64,000 nt of DNA, taken from Candidatus Micrarchaeum acidiphilum ARMAN-2 (GTDB lineage Archaea > Micrarchaeota > Micrarchaeia > Micrarchaeales > Micrarchaeaceae). The notes under the pieces are model-generated. The model searched no databases. It was not told where the DNA came from and saw only the letters and a list, made by a program, of their open reading frames with translations. Location: contig GG697241.1 of the NCBI GenBank assembly GCA_009387755.1, positions 248,001 to 312,000 of the forward strand. Direction: 5' to 3'. Made by a program: the position numbers and the translations under genes. Below are positions 49,588 to 58,619 of this stretch, piece after piece; position 1 is the first letter of the stretch; the number at the start of each line of letters is the position of its first letter.

Positions 49588-49968
49588 ATGGACAGATTCG
49601 CAGATGTTATAAACACCATAAAAACCAACGAAAGGATTGGCAGAAGGGAGTGCACGGTATATTCAACCGGGCTTGTAAAGGCAACATTGGACCTCATGAA
49701 GAAGGAAAAGTACATAGAAGATTATTCTGAATTCAGCGAAAGGTACGTGAAAAGGCTGAGAGTCGTGCTGTCCAACCGTATAAACGGGATCGGTGTAGTA
49801 AAACCCAGATTCTCAATATCCAAGAATGACATACAGAAATATGAGGAGCGCTACATACCCAGCAAGGACTTTGGCATACTAATAATCTCAACCCCTAAGG
49901 GCCTCATGACAAACAAGGAGGCAAGGGCCGCAAACCTCGGAGGTAGACTGATAGCATACGTGTATTAG
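49588..49968 (+). CDS. rps8: Ribosomal protein uS8 (S8)
   Basis: 126 residues from ATG 49588. Starts MDRFADVINTIKTNERIGRRE (family: D-x-[FL]-A-[DN]-[AV]-[LI]), then a central PKEGYI-like part and the C-terminal STPKGLMTNKEARAANLGGRLIAYVY, characteristic of archaeal S8. A longer frame upstream through uS14 is not coding. Confidence 0.96.
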   Translation: MDRFADVINTIKTNERIGRRECTVYSTGLVKATLDLMKKEKYIEDYSEFSERYVKRLRVVLSNRINGIGVVKPRFSISKNDIQKYEERYIPSKDFGILIISTPKGLMTNKEARAANLGGRLIAYVY

Positions 49969-49977
49969 GCTGAGCAA

Positions 49978-50502
49978 ATGGCTGAAATAGAAATACCAAA
50001 AGATGTAAACGTCTCAGTGGAAGGCAATACGGTCACTGTCAAGGGAAAGCTCGGCAGCAATACAAGGCCGTTCAATGACGCCTTGCTTAGCGTCGCCATC
50101 AATCAGGGAAGGCTAAAGATCGAGAGTGTAAAATCAAACAAAAAGCTCGCCAAGAAGGCGCAGAATGCCATAACCTCGTTTTCAAAAGAGGTTCAGACCG
50201 ACATGAAAGGGACCAACGAATACTTCGAAGTCAGGATGGAGGCAATCTCAGCGCACTTTCCTATGTCCCTAGAGACCAAGGGCGACACGCTACTGATCAA
50301 AAACATATTCGGCGAGAGGGCTCCAAGGCCTGCCAAGATAGCTGGCTCTACAAAAGTGGAGATAAAGGACAAGGCTCTGAGGATATACGGAACCAAGCTC
50401 GAGGACGTGATGCAGACATCCGCAAACATACGAAAGGCATGCAAGGCCAGAAACAAGGACGAGAGGATATTCCAAGACGGGATATACTACTCACTAAACT
50501 GA
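49978..50502 (+). CDS. rpl6: Ribosomal protein uL6 (L6)
   Basis: 174 residues, two L6 repeats. IPKDVNVSVEGNTVTVKGKLG begins the first. VMQTSANIRKACKARNKDERIFQDGIY closes the second, a typical archaeal L6 end. Placed between uS8 and eL32 as in other archaea. Confidence 0.96.
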   Translation: MAEIEIPKDVNVSVEGNTVTVKGKLGSNTRPFNDALLSVAINQGRLKIESVKSNKKLAKKAQNAITSFSKEVQTDMKGTNEYFEVRMEAISAHFPMSLETKGDTLLIKNIFGERAPRPAKIAGSTKVEIKDKALRIYGTKLEDVMQTSANIRKACKARNKDERIFQDGIYYSLN

Positions 50503-50509
50503 TGATATT

Positions 50510-50887
50510 ATGTCAAAAGCACGCGTAAAGATAAAAAAGAGGCATCATCCGAAGTTCAACGTGCCAAACTACGGCACAAAAAAAAGGAGCAGGGTCAAGG
50601 ACAGCTGGCGCAAGCAGCGCGGCATAGACAACAAGAAAAGGATAAAAAAGGACTTTATGGGGGCTGAGCCGAACATAGGCTATGGAAACCCGAAGAAGCT
50701 GCGCGGCGTAAGGAGCAACGGAAAGAAACTGCTTCACATAAGCAACACTTCGCAGCTTTCTGCCATGAGTGCAGAAGCGTCCAAGGAATTTGACGTCGTA
50801 ATCGCCAGGTCCGTCGGAAGGAGGAAAAGGGAGGAAATGGCCTCAATAGCAAAGAGCAAGGGAATAAGAATAATAAATGGTGTATAA
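50510..50887 (+). CDS. rpl32e: Ribosomal protein eL32 (L32e)
   Basis: 125 residues. Basic N-terminal RHHPKFNVPNYGTKKRSRVKDSWRKQRGIDNKKR, then IGYGNPKKLRGVRSNGKKLLHI with the conserved GYG-x-PK-x-RG motif, then a helical C-terminus. Next gene starts at the base after its stop. Confidence 0.96.
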   Translation: MSKARVKIKKRHHPKFNVPNYGTKKRSRVKDSWRKQRGIDNKKRIKKDFMGAEPNIGYGNPKKLRGVRSNGKKLLHISNTSQLSAMSAEASKEFDVVIARSVGRRKREEMASIAKSKGIRIINGV

Positions 50888-51361
50888 ATGGGAGTAAAGC
50901 TTGTAAGAAGAGTCGCTGCCGATCTGCTCGGAAGGGGAGAGAGCAGCATTAGGCTTAAGGGGGCTTCCATTGAGGACATCAACAAGGCAATAACGCGCGA
51001 CGACGTAAGGGAGCTGATAAAGAGCGGAAAGGTCTATGCGTTAAACGAGAAGCACAACCTGAGCGCTTACGGCAAGGAAACAAGGAAGAAAAGGCTAGAA
51101 GGAAGAAAGCGCGGACCCGGAAGGAAGAAAGGGACCAAAAAGACGCGGGCAGGCGTCGAGTACAAGAAGAAGATAAGGGCCCAGCGCAGGATAATAAAGG
51201 ACCTGAAGGAAAAGGGCGTGATAGACAACTCCATGTTCAAGCAGTTCTATAGGCTGGTAAAGGGCGGCACGTTCCAGACAAAGGTTTCCTTAATAAACCA
51301 CATAAAGGGCACAGGCGTAAGCATAAGCGAAGACGAATTCAAAAGGTTAAAACACATATGA
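50888..51361 (+). CDS. rpl19e: Ribosomal protein eL19 (L19e)
   Basis: 157 residues. KLVRRVAADLLGRGESSIRL, ITRDDVRELIKSGKVYAL and a very basic central block (RKKRLEGRKRGPGRKKGTKKTR) typical of L19e; long C-terminal helix. Conserved order eL32-eL19-uL18. Confidence 0.96.
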   Translation: MGVKLVRRVAADLLGRGESSIRLKGASIEDINKAITRDDVRELIKSGKVYALNEKHNLSAYGKETRKKRLEGRKRGPGRKKGTKKTRAGVEYKKKIRAQRRIIKDLKEKGVIDNSMFKQFYRLVKGGTFQTKVSLINHIKGTGVSISEDEFKRLKHI

Positions 51362-51369
51362 TGATCTGA

Positions 51370-51918
51370 ATGCATAAGACTATAAGAAGAAGGAGGGCAT
51401 CTGCACTGACGAACTACGCCAAGCGCCTGGCCCTTGTAAAGAGCAGGCTGGACAGGCTGGTTATAAGGAAGACCAACCGCGGCATAATAGCGCAGGTTGT
51501 AAGGTATTCGGAAGACGGTGACAAGGTGCTGGCTCATGTCAATTCATCTGCGCTCAGGCAGTACAAGTGGGAGCCCAAATGCAACATACCGACTGCATAT
51601 CTGACAGGCATGCTGCTTGCAAAGCAGTCGAAGGGCAAGGTAACTGGCAAGCTTGTACTTGACAACGGGCTATACCGGCCGATAAAATCTGGAGTCATAT
51701 TCGCAGCGCTCAGGGGCTGCGTCGATGGCGGCTTGGAGGTACCAAACAGCGTAGAATTCGACGAATCTAGGCTTTCCGGAAAGCATATAGCGGAGTTCGC
51801 GAAGAACACTGACAAGGCAAAGCCCGGCCATCAATTCTCGTCGTACGAGAAATCCAAATTCGACGTAAAAAATATCGAGTCCATATTCAACGAGGTAAAG
51901 AAAAATATAAAAACGTGA
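51370..51918 (+). CDS. rpl18: Ribosomal protein uL18 (L18)
   Basis: 182 residues; contacts 5S rRNA with uL5. RRRRASALTNYAKRLALVKSRLDRLVIRKTNRG and QYKWEPKCNIPTAYLTGMLLAKQSKGK, DGGLEVPNSVEFDESRLSGKHIAEF are standard archaeal L18 segments. Confidence 0.96.
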   Translation: MHKTIRRRRASALTNYAKRLALVKSRLDRLVIRKTNRGIIAQVVRYSEDGDKVLAHVNSSALRQYKWEPKCNIPTAYLTGMLLAKQSKGKVTGKLVLDNGLYRPIKSGVIFAALRGCVDGGLEVPNSVEFDESRLSGKHIAEFAKNTDKAKPGHQFSSYEKSKFDVKNIESIFNEVKKNIKT

Positions 51919-51925
51919 TTCAACT

Positions 51926-52594
51926 ATGCCAAGACCACAAAGGCGAAGCTACGAGCCCGTTAACAGGTTCGACATAAATGCATGGACACCAGCTACAGAG
52001 CTCGGGAGAATGGTAAAAAACCATGAAGTCACCTCTATAGAGCAGATATTTGCGATGAGCAGGAGGATAGAAGAGGTCGAGATAGTCGACGCTCTGCTGC
52101 CCAACATAAGGAGCGAGGTGATAGACATCGCCAGCGTGCAAAGGATGACAAGGAACAACAGGAAGCAGAAATTCAGGGTGGTCGTAGTTGCGGGCGACGA
52201 GAAGGGCCACGTCGGCATCGGCGCAGCCAAAGACATAGAGGTCAAGGCTGCAATAGAGGGCGCTGTCAAGAATGCAAAGCGCAACATCATACCGGTCATG
52301 TTCGGATGCGGATCATGGCAGTGCACATGCGGCCAGGAACACAGCCTTCCATTTACTGTGAAAGGAAGATGCAGCAGCATAGAGGTCATACTAAAACCAG
52401 CGCCCAGGGGTCTGGGAATCGTAGCCAGCAAGCCGGTAAAGCTGATGCTTGAACTCGCCGGGCTCAAGGATGTATGGAGCTTCTCGCGGGGCAGGACAAG
52501 GACAAAGTACAATACCCTGATGGCGGTCTACAACGCGCTCGGCAACATAATAAGCATGAAGAACGTCAGCTCTGCGATAGTGTCAAAGAACTAG
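51926..52594 (+). CDS. rps5: Ribosomal protein uS5 (S5)
   Basis: 222 residues. Double-stranded RNA-binding domain FRVVVVAGDEKGHVGIGAAKDIEVKAAIEGAVKNAKRNIIPV, then GRCSSIEVILKPAPRGLGIVASKPVKLMLELAGLKDVWS. Archaeal N-terminal extension present. This is the last ribosomal gene here: uL30 and uL15, which normally follow, are at 7.0-7.8 kb. Confidence 0.96.
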   Translation: MPRPQRRSYEPVNRFDINAWTPATELGRMVKNHEVTSIEQIFAMSRRIEEVEIVDALLPNIRSEVIDIASVQRMTRNNRKQKFRVVVVAGDEKGHVGIGAAKDIEVKAAIEGAVKNAKRNIIPVMFGCGSWQCTCGQEHSLPFTVKGRCSSIEVILKPAPRGLGIVASKPVKLMLELAGLKDVWSFSRGRTRTKYNTLMAVYNALGNIISMKNVSSAIVSKN

Positions 52595-52681
52595 CACAAT
52601 TTGTAGCTCAATCTAACTGTTGTTCGCTATGGTTTTAAATTGGTTTACTAAAAATAAAGCTTGCAATAATGTGTGATTTGA

Positions 52682-53041
52682 ATGAAAGTTTATGTAGACA
52701 AGCCTTTGTGCACCGGATGCCAGCACTGCAAGGACGTTTGCCCGGTCGCGGTATTTGAAATGAAGAAGAGGAGCGCGCCAGAAGAGGTGAACACGGACAC
52801 CGCACCGGAGTCTGCGCAATGGAAAGGCCAGAGCGATCCCGCAGTAGTCGAAAAGTGGTCGAAGGTGGAGGACGGACACAAGCACTTCGCCGACGAGAAT
52901 GATGGAACAAGCGGTGGGATTTCAGTGGGCGTGAACGGCGAAGCGTGCATACTATGCCAGGCGTGCCTCATACAGTGCGAGGGCGAATGCATACATATAA
53001 TAGACGACACAAACACCGAATACAAGTCCATATACGCATAA
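52682..53041 (+). CDS. 2[4Fe-4S] ferredoxin with an internal acidic insert
   Basis: 119 residues. First cluster CTGCQHCKDVCP (10-21, C-X2-C-X2-C-X3-C-P). Second near the C-terminus, CILCQACLIQC (about 92-102), lacking the usual proline and followed by EGEC. Between them is a 70-residue acidic, Asp/Glu/Lys-rich insert. The arrangement is that of archaeal ferredoxins acting with oxidoreductases. The long insert is unusual. Promoter TTTTAAATTGG (52634-52644) lies upstream. Confidence 0.85.
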   Translation: MKVYVDKPLCTGCQHCKDVCPVAVFEMKKRSAPEEVNTDTAPESAQWKGQSDPAVVEKWSKVEDGHKHFADENDGTSGGISVGVNGEACILCQACLIQCEGECIHIIDDTNTEYKSIYA

Positions 53042-53144
53042 ACGCAGATTTTTATTTGATTTTTATAATTTGGCTTCTTATTTTAATTGTTTCCTGGACC
53101 GAACTAGGCTGACCAGCGGCTGCGATAACCGGCAGGTAATATCC

Positions 53145-55841
53145 ATGATAGAATTCACGAGCACGCCCTTTGAGGACAGCAAAAGCCTAGGGGTACTTAA
53201 CACTTATACAAGAAAGTGGTTCCTCGAAAACTTCAAGGAACTTACTCCTCCTCAGAAGTTCAGCTTCAAGCTGATAGCCGAGAAGAAGAACGTGCTCATA
53301 ACTGCGCCTACCGGAAGCGGAAAGACAATGTCCGCATTCGTTTCAGTGATAAGTGCCCTGTTCGACAAGGCATTGAAAGGCGAACTTGAGGATACTGTCT
53401 ACTGCATATACATATCCCCGCTGAAGGCGCTCAACAACGACATATACAGGAACCTGGTGAAGCCGCTTACAGAAATATACGAGACCATAAAAAAGGAAAA
53501 GGGCGTTGACCTGATAAAGGAAAACATACGGGAAGTGACCATAGGAGTAAGAACGGGAGACACGCTCCAGAGCGAGAGGCGCAAGCAGCTCATAAAGCCT
53601 CCAAACATACTTGTTACAACCCCTGAAAGCCTTGCAATACTGATAAATTCGGAAAGGTACGTGGAGAACCTGAAGCATGTCGAATACATAATAATAGACG
53701 AGCTGCACGAGCTGGCAAACAACAAGCGCGGAGTGCATCTTTCGCTTTCGGTAGAGCGCCTACAGGAACTGATAGGCCATAATCTAATAAGGATTGGACT
53801 GGGCGCCACGCTATATCCGCTTGAAGAGGCTGCGAAGTTTCTAGTCGGCTACGACAACGGGGCTCCGCGAGACTGCACCGTAGTCGACGCATCGTGGAGC
53901 AAGAGCATAGAAATAAAAGTGATGAGCCCGGTAGTAGACATGATAAACGTCCAGGAGAATGCGATAGAGGATTCGATGTACAAGATGATAAACGGCGCCA
54001 TAGGGGCAAGCAAGTCAACGTTAATATTTACAAATACAAGAAGTGGAACCGAGCGCGTGGTCTTCAACCTTAAAAAGAGGTTCGGCTATTCCGATACAAT
54101 AGCGGCGCACCACGGCTCCCTCTCAAGAGAATCCAGGCTAGAAGTAGAAGAACTATTGAAAAAGGGGGCGCTCAAATGCGCCGTGTCGTCAACAAGCCTG
54201 GAGCTCGGCATAGATATAGGCACGATAGACCTGGTCATACAGCTCGGCTCTCCAAAAAGCGTAACAAGGTCGGTGCAGAGAATAGGCCGCGCCGGCCATT
54301 CCTACAAATCTACTGCAAAGGGCGACGTAATAGTACTAAACAGGGACGACTTGGTCGAATGCACCATAATGGCGGACGCCGCCCTAAAAAAGCATCTCGA
54401 CTCATTTTCCACGCCTCAGAACGCCCTTGACGTGCTATCGCAGCATATTGTTGGCATGTCGATAACTAGGAAGTGGAACGCCGACGAGGCGTACGCCCTC
54501 GTAAAAAGGGCCTATCCGTACCATAATCTTGAAGAAGGCGATTTCTACTCTATAATAAAATACCTTTCAGGTAGCTACGTTGACCTAGAAAGCAGGAGGG
54601 TATACGGGAAAATATGGTACGACGAAAAGGAAAACATGTTCGGCAGGAGGGGCAAGTATGCGAAGCTGATATACATGCTGAATCTCGGGACTATACCTGA
54701 TGAAGTCGCCATAAACGTGTTCCTTGCCGGGACAAACAAGTGGATCGGCAACATCGAAGAAGAATTCCTTGCGAGAATGAAGCCTGGAGACATATTCACC
54801 TTGGGCGGCAGGCTCTATAAGTTCTCTCATGCCAAAGGCACAAAATGCTACGTCGAAGAAGCAAAAAGCGCATCGCCAACCATACCGCCATGGTTTTCAG
54901 AGCAGCTTCCGCTTAGCTATGAGCTGGGAATAGCAATAGGGAAATTCAGGAAGGAAATGTCTGGCATGATACGAGAGGAGATCGACAGAAGGCACAAGAA
55001 GGGCGCTCTGTCTGGTTCAGGCATGCTGAGAAAGGGCAGCATCCCAAAACGCATTGACTCATACCTGTCGAAGCTTCCGATAGACAAGAACGCCAAAAGC
55101 GCCATATACGCCTACTTTGCCGAGCAGGAACTGTTCTGCGGGTTAGTTCCCAACAACGAGCTCATACTCGTGGAATACACAAGCGACAACCTAAAGGATT
55201 CTAGCTACCTTGTATTCCATTCGCTTTTCGGCCGGAGGGTCAACGACGCCCTCTCGCGCGCCTTCGCTGTCAAATTCGGCAAGATGACAGACGAAGACAT
55301 AAGTATAATGGTAAACGACAACGGTTTCGTTCTTTTCGTAGACCATGCCATGTCGATGAGCGAAAGAAAGGTAAAAAAATTGTTTGAGGAAGTACTGTCT
55401 TCGGATCTCTCCAAGCTGCTTAAGGAGAACATAAGAAAGACCGAGCTGATGAAGCGCAGGTTCAGGCACGTTGCAGCCAGGAGCTTCATGATATTAAAGA
55501 ACTACAAAGGCTGGAAGCAGCCGATAGGGAGGCAGCAGGTAAATGCCCAACTTCTGCTCAACGCAGCCGAAGAGATAGATCCGGATTTTCCGATAATACG
55601 CGAAACATACCGTGAGATATTCGGGGACCTGATGGACATAAACCGGGCAAACGAAGTGCTTTCCAGGCTAAAGGACGGAAAAATAAAATACCAATTCATT
55701 TCGACCGACTCGCCGTCGCCGTTTGCGCATTCGATGCTTACCTTTGGCCATGCCGATGTAGTCATGATGAAGGAGCGGCAGCAGTACCTGAAGTACCTCC
55801 ACAAGATGGTTCTAAAAAAAATAAAATCGGTTGGAAAATGA
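53145..55841 (+). CDS. lhr: Lhr-like superfamily 2 DNA helicase
   Basis: About 898 residues from ATG 53145 (an earlier TTG would add an unconvincing leader). Walker A APTGSGKT, DEAH-type motif IIIDELHEL, LGATLYPLEE, HHGSLSRESR, SSTSLELGIDIG and RIGRAGH are the SF2/Lhr motifs; a winged helix and Lhr-specific C-terminal domain follow. Archaeal Lhr acts in DNA repair and branched-DNA unwinding. Its stop overlaps the phosphoesterase start, the widely conserved Lhr partner. Confidence 0.95.
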   Translation: MIEFTSTPFEDSKSLGVLNTYTRKWFLENFKELTPPQKFSFKLIAEKKNVLITAPTGSGKTMSAFVSVISALFDKALKGELEDTVYCIYISPLKALNNDIYRNLVKPLTEIYETIKKEKGVDLIKENIREVTIGVRTGDTLQSERRKQLIKPPNILVTTPESLAILINSERYVENLKHVEYIIIDELHELANNKRGVHLSLSVERLQELIGHNLIRIGLGATLYPLEEAAKFLVGYDNGAPRDCTVVDASWSKSIEIKVMSPVVDMINVQENAIEDSMYKMINGAIGASKSTLIFTNTRSGTERVVFNLKKRFGYSDTIAAHHGSLSRESRLEVEELLKKGALKCAVSSTSLELGIDIGTIDLVIQLGSPKSVTRSVQRIGRAGHSYKSTAKGDVIVLNRDDLVECTIMADAALKKHLDSFSTPQNALDVLSQHIVGMSITRKWNADEAYALVKRAYPYHNLEEGDFYSIIKYLSGSYVDLESRRVYGKIWYDEKENMFGRRGKYAKLIYMLNLGTIPDEVAINVFLAGTNKWIGNIEEEFLARMKPGDIFTLGGRLYKFSHAKGTKCYVEEAKSASPTIPPWFSEQLPLSYELGIAIGKFRKEMSGMIREEIDRRHKKGALSGSGMLRKGSIPKRIDSYLSKLPIDKNAKSAIYAYFAEQELFCGLVPNNELILVEYTSDNLKDSSYLVFHSLFGRRVNDALSRAFAVKFGKMTDEDISIMVNDNGFVLFVDHAMSMSERKVKKLFEEVLSSDLSKLLKENIRKTELMKRRFRHVAARSFMILKNYKGWKQPIGRQQVNAQLLLNAAEEIDPDFPIIRETYREIFGDLMDINRANEVLSRLKDGKIKYQFISTDSPSPFAHSMLTFGHADVVMMKERQQYLKYLHKMVLKKIKSVGK

Positions 55842-56587
55842 AGCTTACCGAAGACGTCGAGCTTATTGAAGGCATGCCAATAGCATACATAAAGAGCATA
55901 AATGCCATAGCGGTATCAGACCTGCACCTTGGGTATGAAGGCGTGATGTCCAAGCGCGGCGCTTTGATACCAAAAGTCAACTTCAGGAAGATAAAGGACA
56001 TGATAAAGTCAGCAGTCGAGGCCACAAAAGCCGATTCAATAATTGTTGATGGCGACATAAAGAACGAATTTTCGAGCGTGGATGTGGAGGAATTCAACGA
56101 ACTTTATGATTTCATAAACTTTGCAAAGGAAATCAAGATACGGCCCATCCTGATAAAAGGCAACCACGACAACTTTGTAGAGAGATACAGCATACCTTTC
56201 AAACTTGCCGTGCACAGGCAGCAGGCAACTATTGGGAAATACCTTTTTTTCCATGGCGAGGAGTTGCCAAAGATAGAGAAAAAGGACACCGCCATGCTCA
56301 TAATGGGCCACGAACACCCGGCAATAGGCATATACTACGAAAACGGGAGAAAGGAAAAGATAAAATGCTTTCTTTACGGAAAATACGGGGGCAGGAGGCT
56401 CCTAGTGCTCCCGGCCATGAGCTATTTTGCCGGCGGTACTGAAATAAACCTCGAAAGCAGGAAATCGCTGCTCTCACCAATATTCAGAAAAACCGATATA
56501 GACGAAATGCATGCGATAGTTGTGGGCTACGGCTCTACTATGGATTTCGGAAAGATCTCAGAGCTTAGAAAAATGACCGCGCAGTAG
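55838..56587 (+). CDS. Calcineurin-like metallophosphoesterase, Lhr-associated
   Basis: 249 residues. Metal-binding motifs: AVSDLHLGYEGVM (DXH), VDGDIKNEF (GDXK/GDXXD), KGNHDNF (GNHD), and MGHEHPAIGI (GHXH). This is the archaeal metallophosphoesterase commonly encoded beside lhr; ATGA overlap suggests coupled expression and a joint role in DNA repair. Activity on nucleic acids is likely but not proven for this family. Confidence 0.9.
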   Translation: MKLTEDVELIEGMPIAYIKSINAIAVSDLHLGYEGVMSKRGALIPKVNFRKIKDMIKSAVEATKADSIIVDGDIKNEFSSVDVEEFNELYDFINFAKEIKIRPILIKGNHDNFVERYSIPFKLAVHRQQATIGKYLFFHGEELPKIEKKDTAMLIMGHEHPAIGIYYENGRKEKIKCFLYGKYGGRRLLVLPAMSYFAGGTEINLESRKSLLSPIFRKTDIDEMHAIVVGYGSTMDFGKISELRKMTAQ

Positions 56588-56596
56588 CCGAGCCCG

Positions 56597-58072
56597 CTAT
56601 ATCCACGGTATTATGTTTATCAGCAGCGTTACAACTACGACAGCAGCAAGGAAGTTTGTAATCCTCTTGTCTTTCACGCTTGCATCGTATATCCTTTTGC
56701 CGTCAAAGCCCGGTAGCGGCAGAAGGTTTACCACTGCAACCAGAAAATTGAACATGAACGAGAGGGCAAAAACCGTATACAAAAAGTACTCCGTGCTCTT
56801 GAGCGGAGTATTTACAACAGGAGAGGAAACCTGCCCTACATCGACGCCTATAAATCCGCGCGAAGAGCCGTTCTCTGGCTTTGCTATAAACGAATGGCCG
56901 CCCTGGTTGGTCAAGACAGTAACAACGCTGCCAGGCACGTCCTTCGCAGCGGCTGCCTCCAGCTGGGACAACGTGCTTACGTTTACGCCGTCCCAGGAAA
57001 GTATCTGCGCCCCCGGCGCTATTACGCCATTGGCAGGAAATCCTGGGGTAGTACTTTCCACAATCAATTTTTGCACGTAGATGTGCGGCAATGCGAATAC
57101 GAGCAGCAGCAGCATCGGCACAAAGAAAACGAACATCAGCACAAAATTAGCGGATATGCCGGCGGAAAATATCTTGTTCTGCGATATGGCGTCAAGCTTC
57201 TTCACCTTTTCCTCATCCGGCTCTACGAACGCGCCTATGGGTATTATGCCGAACAGCAGCAGTCCTACGGATTTTATCCTAACCTTAAATATCCTGGACA
57301 GTATGCCGTGGGAGAATTCATGCGCGACCAGAAGTATGGCAAGTGCGATGACCCCTGCTATGAGCGGTATGTCAAGCCCAGGAATTATCGGCGCGACCCC
57401 CGGTATTACGCCCTGGAGCGGTTTAGTTGTAACAATCCCATTCGCAGCGAAGTGCTGGAATATTGCAAATACTGCCAGAAGTATGCTGAATGAATTCAGA
57501 AGCAGGGAAAAGAATACGAACCCCGAAAATCCGAAGACAACGGTTATTACAAGAGAAAGATAAGACAGAGGTGAAACCCCGGAACTAGCGGAAGCCGTTT
57601 GTGCAGAGGCTATTCTCGCCTGCAACCCCGGCAGGTCTATAAACTGTAGAGAGTAGCTAAAGTACGGGGTCACCAAGAGCAGAATGAATAGTATCGTAAA
57701 TATGCCGAAGGCAAATGTGCCTTTGCTTATCTTGCCTTTAACTATCGGATAAGAAAAGATTCCAAAACCTAGAACTATGCCCCAGAGCGCCATGTTGTTC
57801 CAAAAACTTTTGTGCGACTTTGCAATCCTATTTATTGTGCCTATGCCCTTGCCTGTGCTGATCATATACACTCCGTAGCCGCCGTTCAAAGAGCCTATCT
57901 TTTTTATTATCATGCCAGAGACGAACAGCACGACAAGCCCAAGCAGTATCTGGTTCAGGATCCCTATGGCAGATATGTAGTCGGCATAAAGGGCCAGCAG
58001 CGAAGCTACTGCGACAAAAGAAATCCGAATTTTTGCGGTAGTGCTTAAGCGACCGCCATTTTCTGCTGCCAT
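56597..58072 (-). CDS. Site-2-type intramembrane zinc metalloprotease (M50)
   Basis: 491 residues. Catalytic zinc motif HEFSHG (251-256) within a membrane helix; the second metal ligand lies in LLPLPGFDGKRI near the C-terminus (N-x-x-P-x-x-x-D-G form). A PDZ-like domain lies between (QILSWDGVNVSTL). Eight or more membrane helices. Cleaves membrane-bound substrates, usually regulators. Ends convergent with the phosphoesterase gene; divergent from mbf1. Confidence 0.9.
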   Translation of the reverse strand: MAAENGGRLSTTAKIRISFVAVASLLALYADYISAIGILNQILLGLVVLFVSGMIIKKIGSLNGGYGVYMISTGKGIGTINRIAKSHKSFWNNMALWGIVLGFGIFSYPIVKGKISKGTFAFGIFTILFILLLVTPYFSYSLQFIDLPGLQARIASAQTASASSGVSPLSYLSLVITVVFGFSGFVFFSLLLNSFSILLAVFAIFQHFAANGIVTTKPLQGVIPGVAPIIPGLDIPLIAGVIALAILLVAHEFSHGILSRIFKVRIKSVGLLLFGIIPIGAFVEPDEEKVKKLDAISQNKIFSAGISANFVLMFVFFVPMLLLLVFALPHIYVQKLIVESTTPGFPANGVIAPGAQILSWDGVNVSTLSQLEAAAAKDVPGSVVTVLTNQGGHSFIAKPENGSSRGFIGVDVGQVSSPVVNTPLKSTEYFLYTVFALSFMFNFLVAVVNLLPLPGFDGKRIYDASVKDKRITNFLAAVVVVTLLINIIPWI

Positions 58073-58154
58073 GCGCTAAACCCTATAATAAGCGCATGCT
58101 ATTTCGAATTTAAGAATTTTATACCTTTCATTGCAATTAATACCTGGTGGTTAG

Positions 58155-58610
58155 TTGGAAGAATGCGAGCTATGCGGTAAAAGCACGGATTCTGCGTACG
58201 TGGTCCTTGTCGAGGGTGTAGAATTGAGGGTGTGTGCAAGCTGTGCGAACGGTAAGAAAGTACTCTCACACAGGCCCACAGATTCCGCAAGGCAGGACTA
58301 CCGGGGTGCATACCAAAAGACGGTCAAAAAGAACATAGACGAGCCTCCGCTAGTTGATAACTATGGAAGGGTGATACGCGAGGCGCGCGAGCGGCTAAAG
58401 ATACCAATAAAAGTGCTTGCAGAAATGATAAACGAGAAGGAAACATTTCTTAGCCGGGTGGAGGCCGAGAAGGCAGCGCCGCCAGCCCAGTTAATAAGGA
58501 AGTTGGAGAAAACGCTCAGCATAAAGCTTACATCCTCAAGGTCCGAGGCGGACGACAACCAGCATTACAGGAGCGACAACGGCGTTACCACAATAGGGGA
58601 TTTTGCATAG
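58155..58610 (+). CDS. mbf1: Multiprotein bridging factor 1 (MBF1)
   Basis: 151 residues. N-terminal zinc ribbon CELCG..CASCANG (4-33), flexible linker (34-70), and Cro-type helix-turn-helix IREARERLKIPIKVLAEMINEKETFLSRVEAEK (75-110). In archaea MBF1 associates with ribosomes and possibly TBP. Start is TTG 58155, with TGGTGG upstream. Overlaps nothing; FEN1 starts right after. Confidence 0.93.
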   Translation: MEECELCGKSTDSAYVVLVEGVELRVCASCANGKKVLSHRPTDSARQDYRGAYQKTVKKNIDEPPLVDNYGRVIREARERLKIPIKVLAEMINEKETFLSRVEAEKAAPPAQLIRKLEKTLSIKLTSSRSEADDNQHYRSDNGVTTIGDFA

Positions 58611-58619
58611 TTGGTGCAG

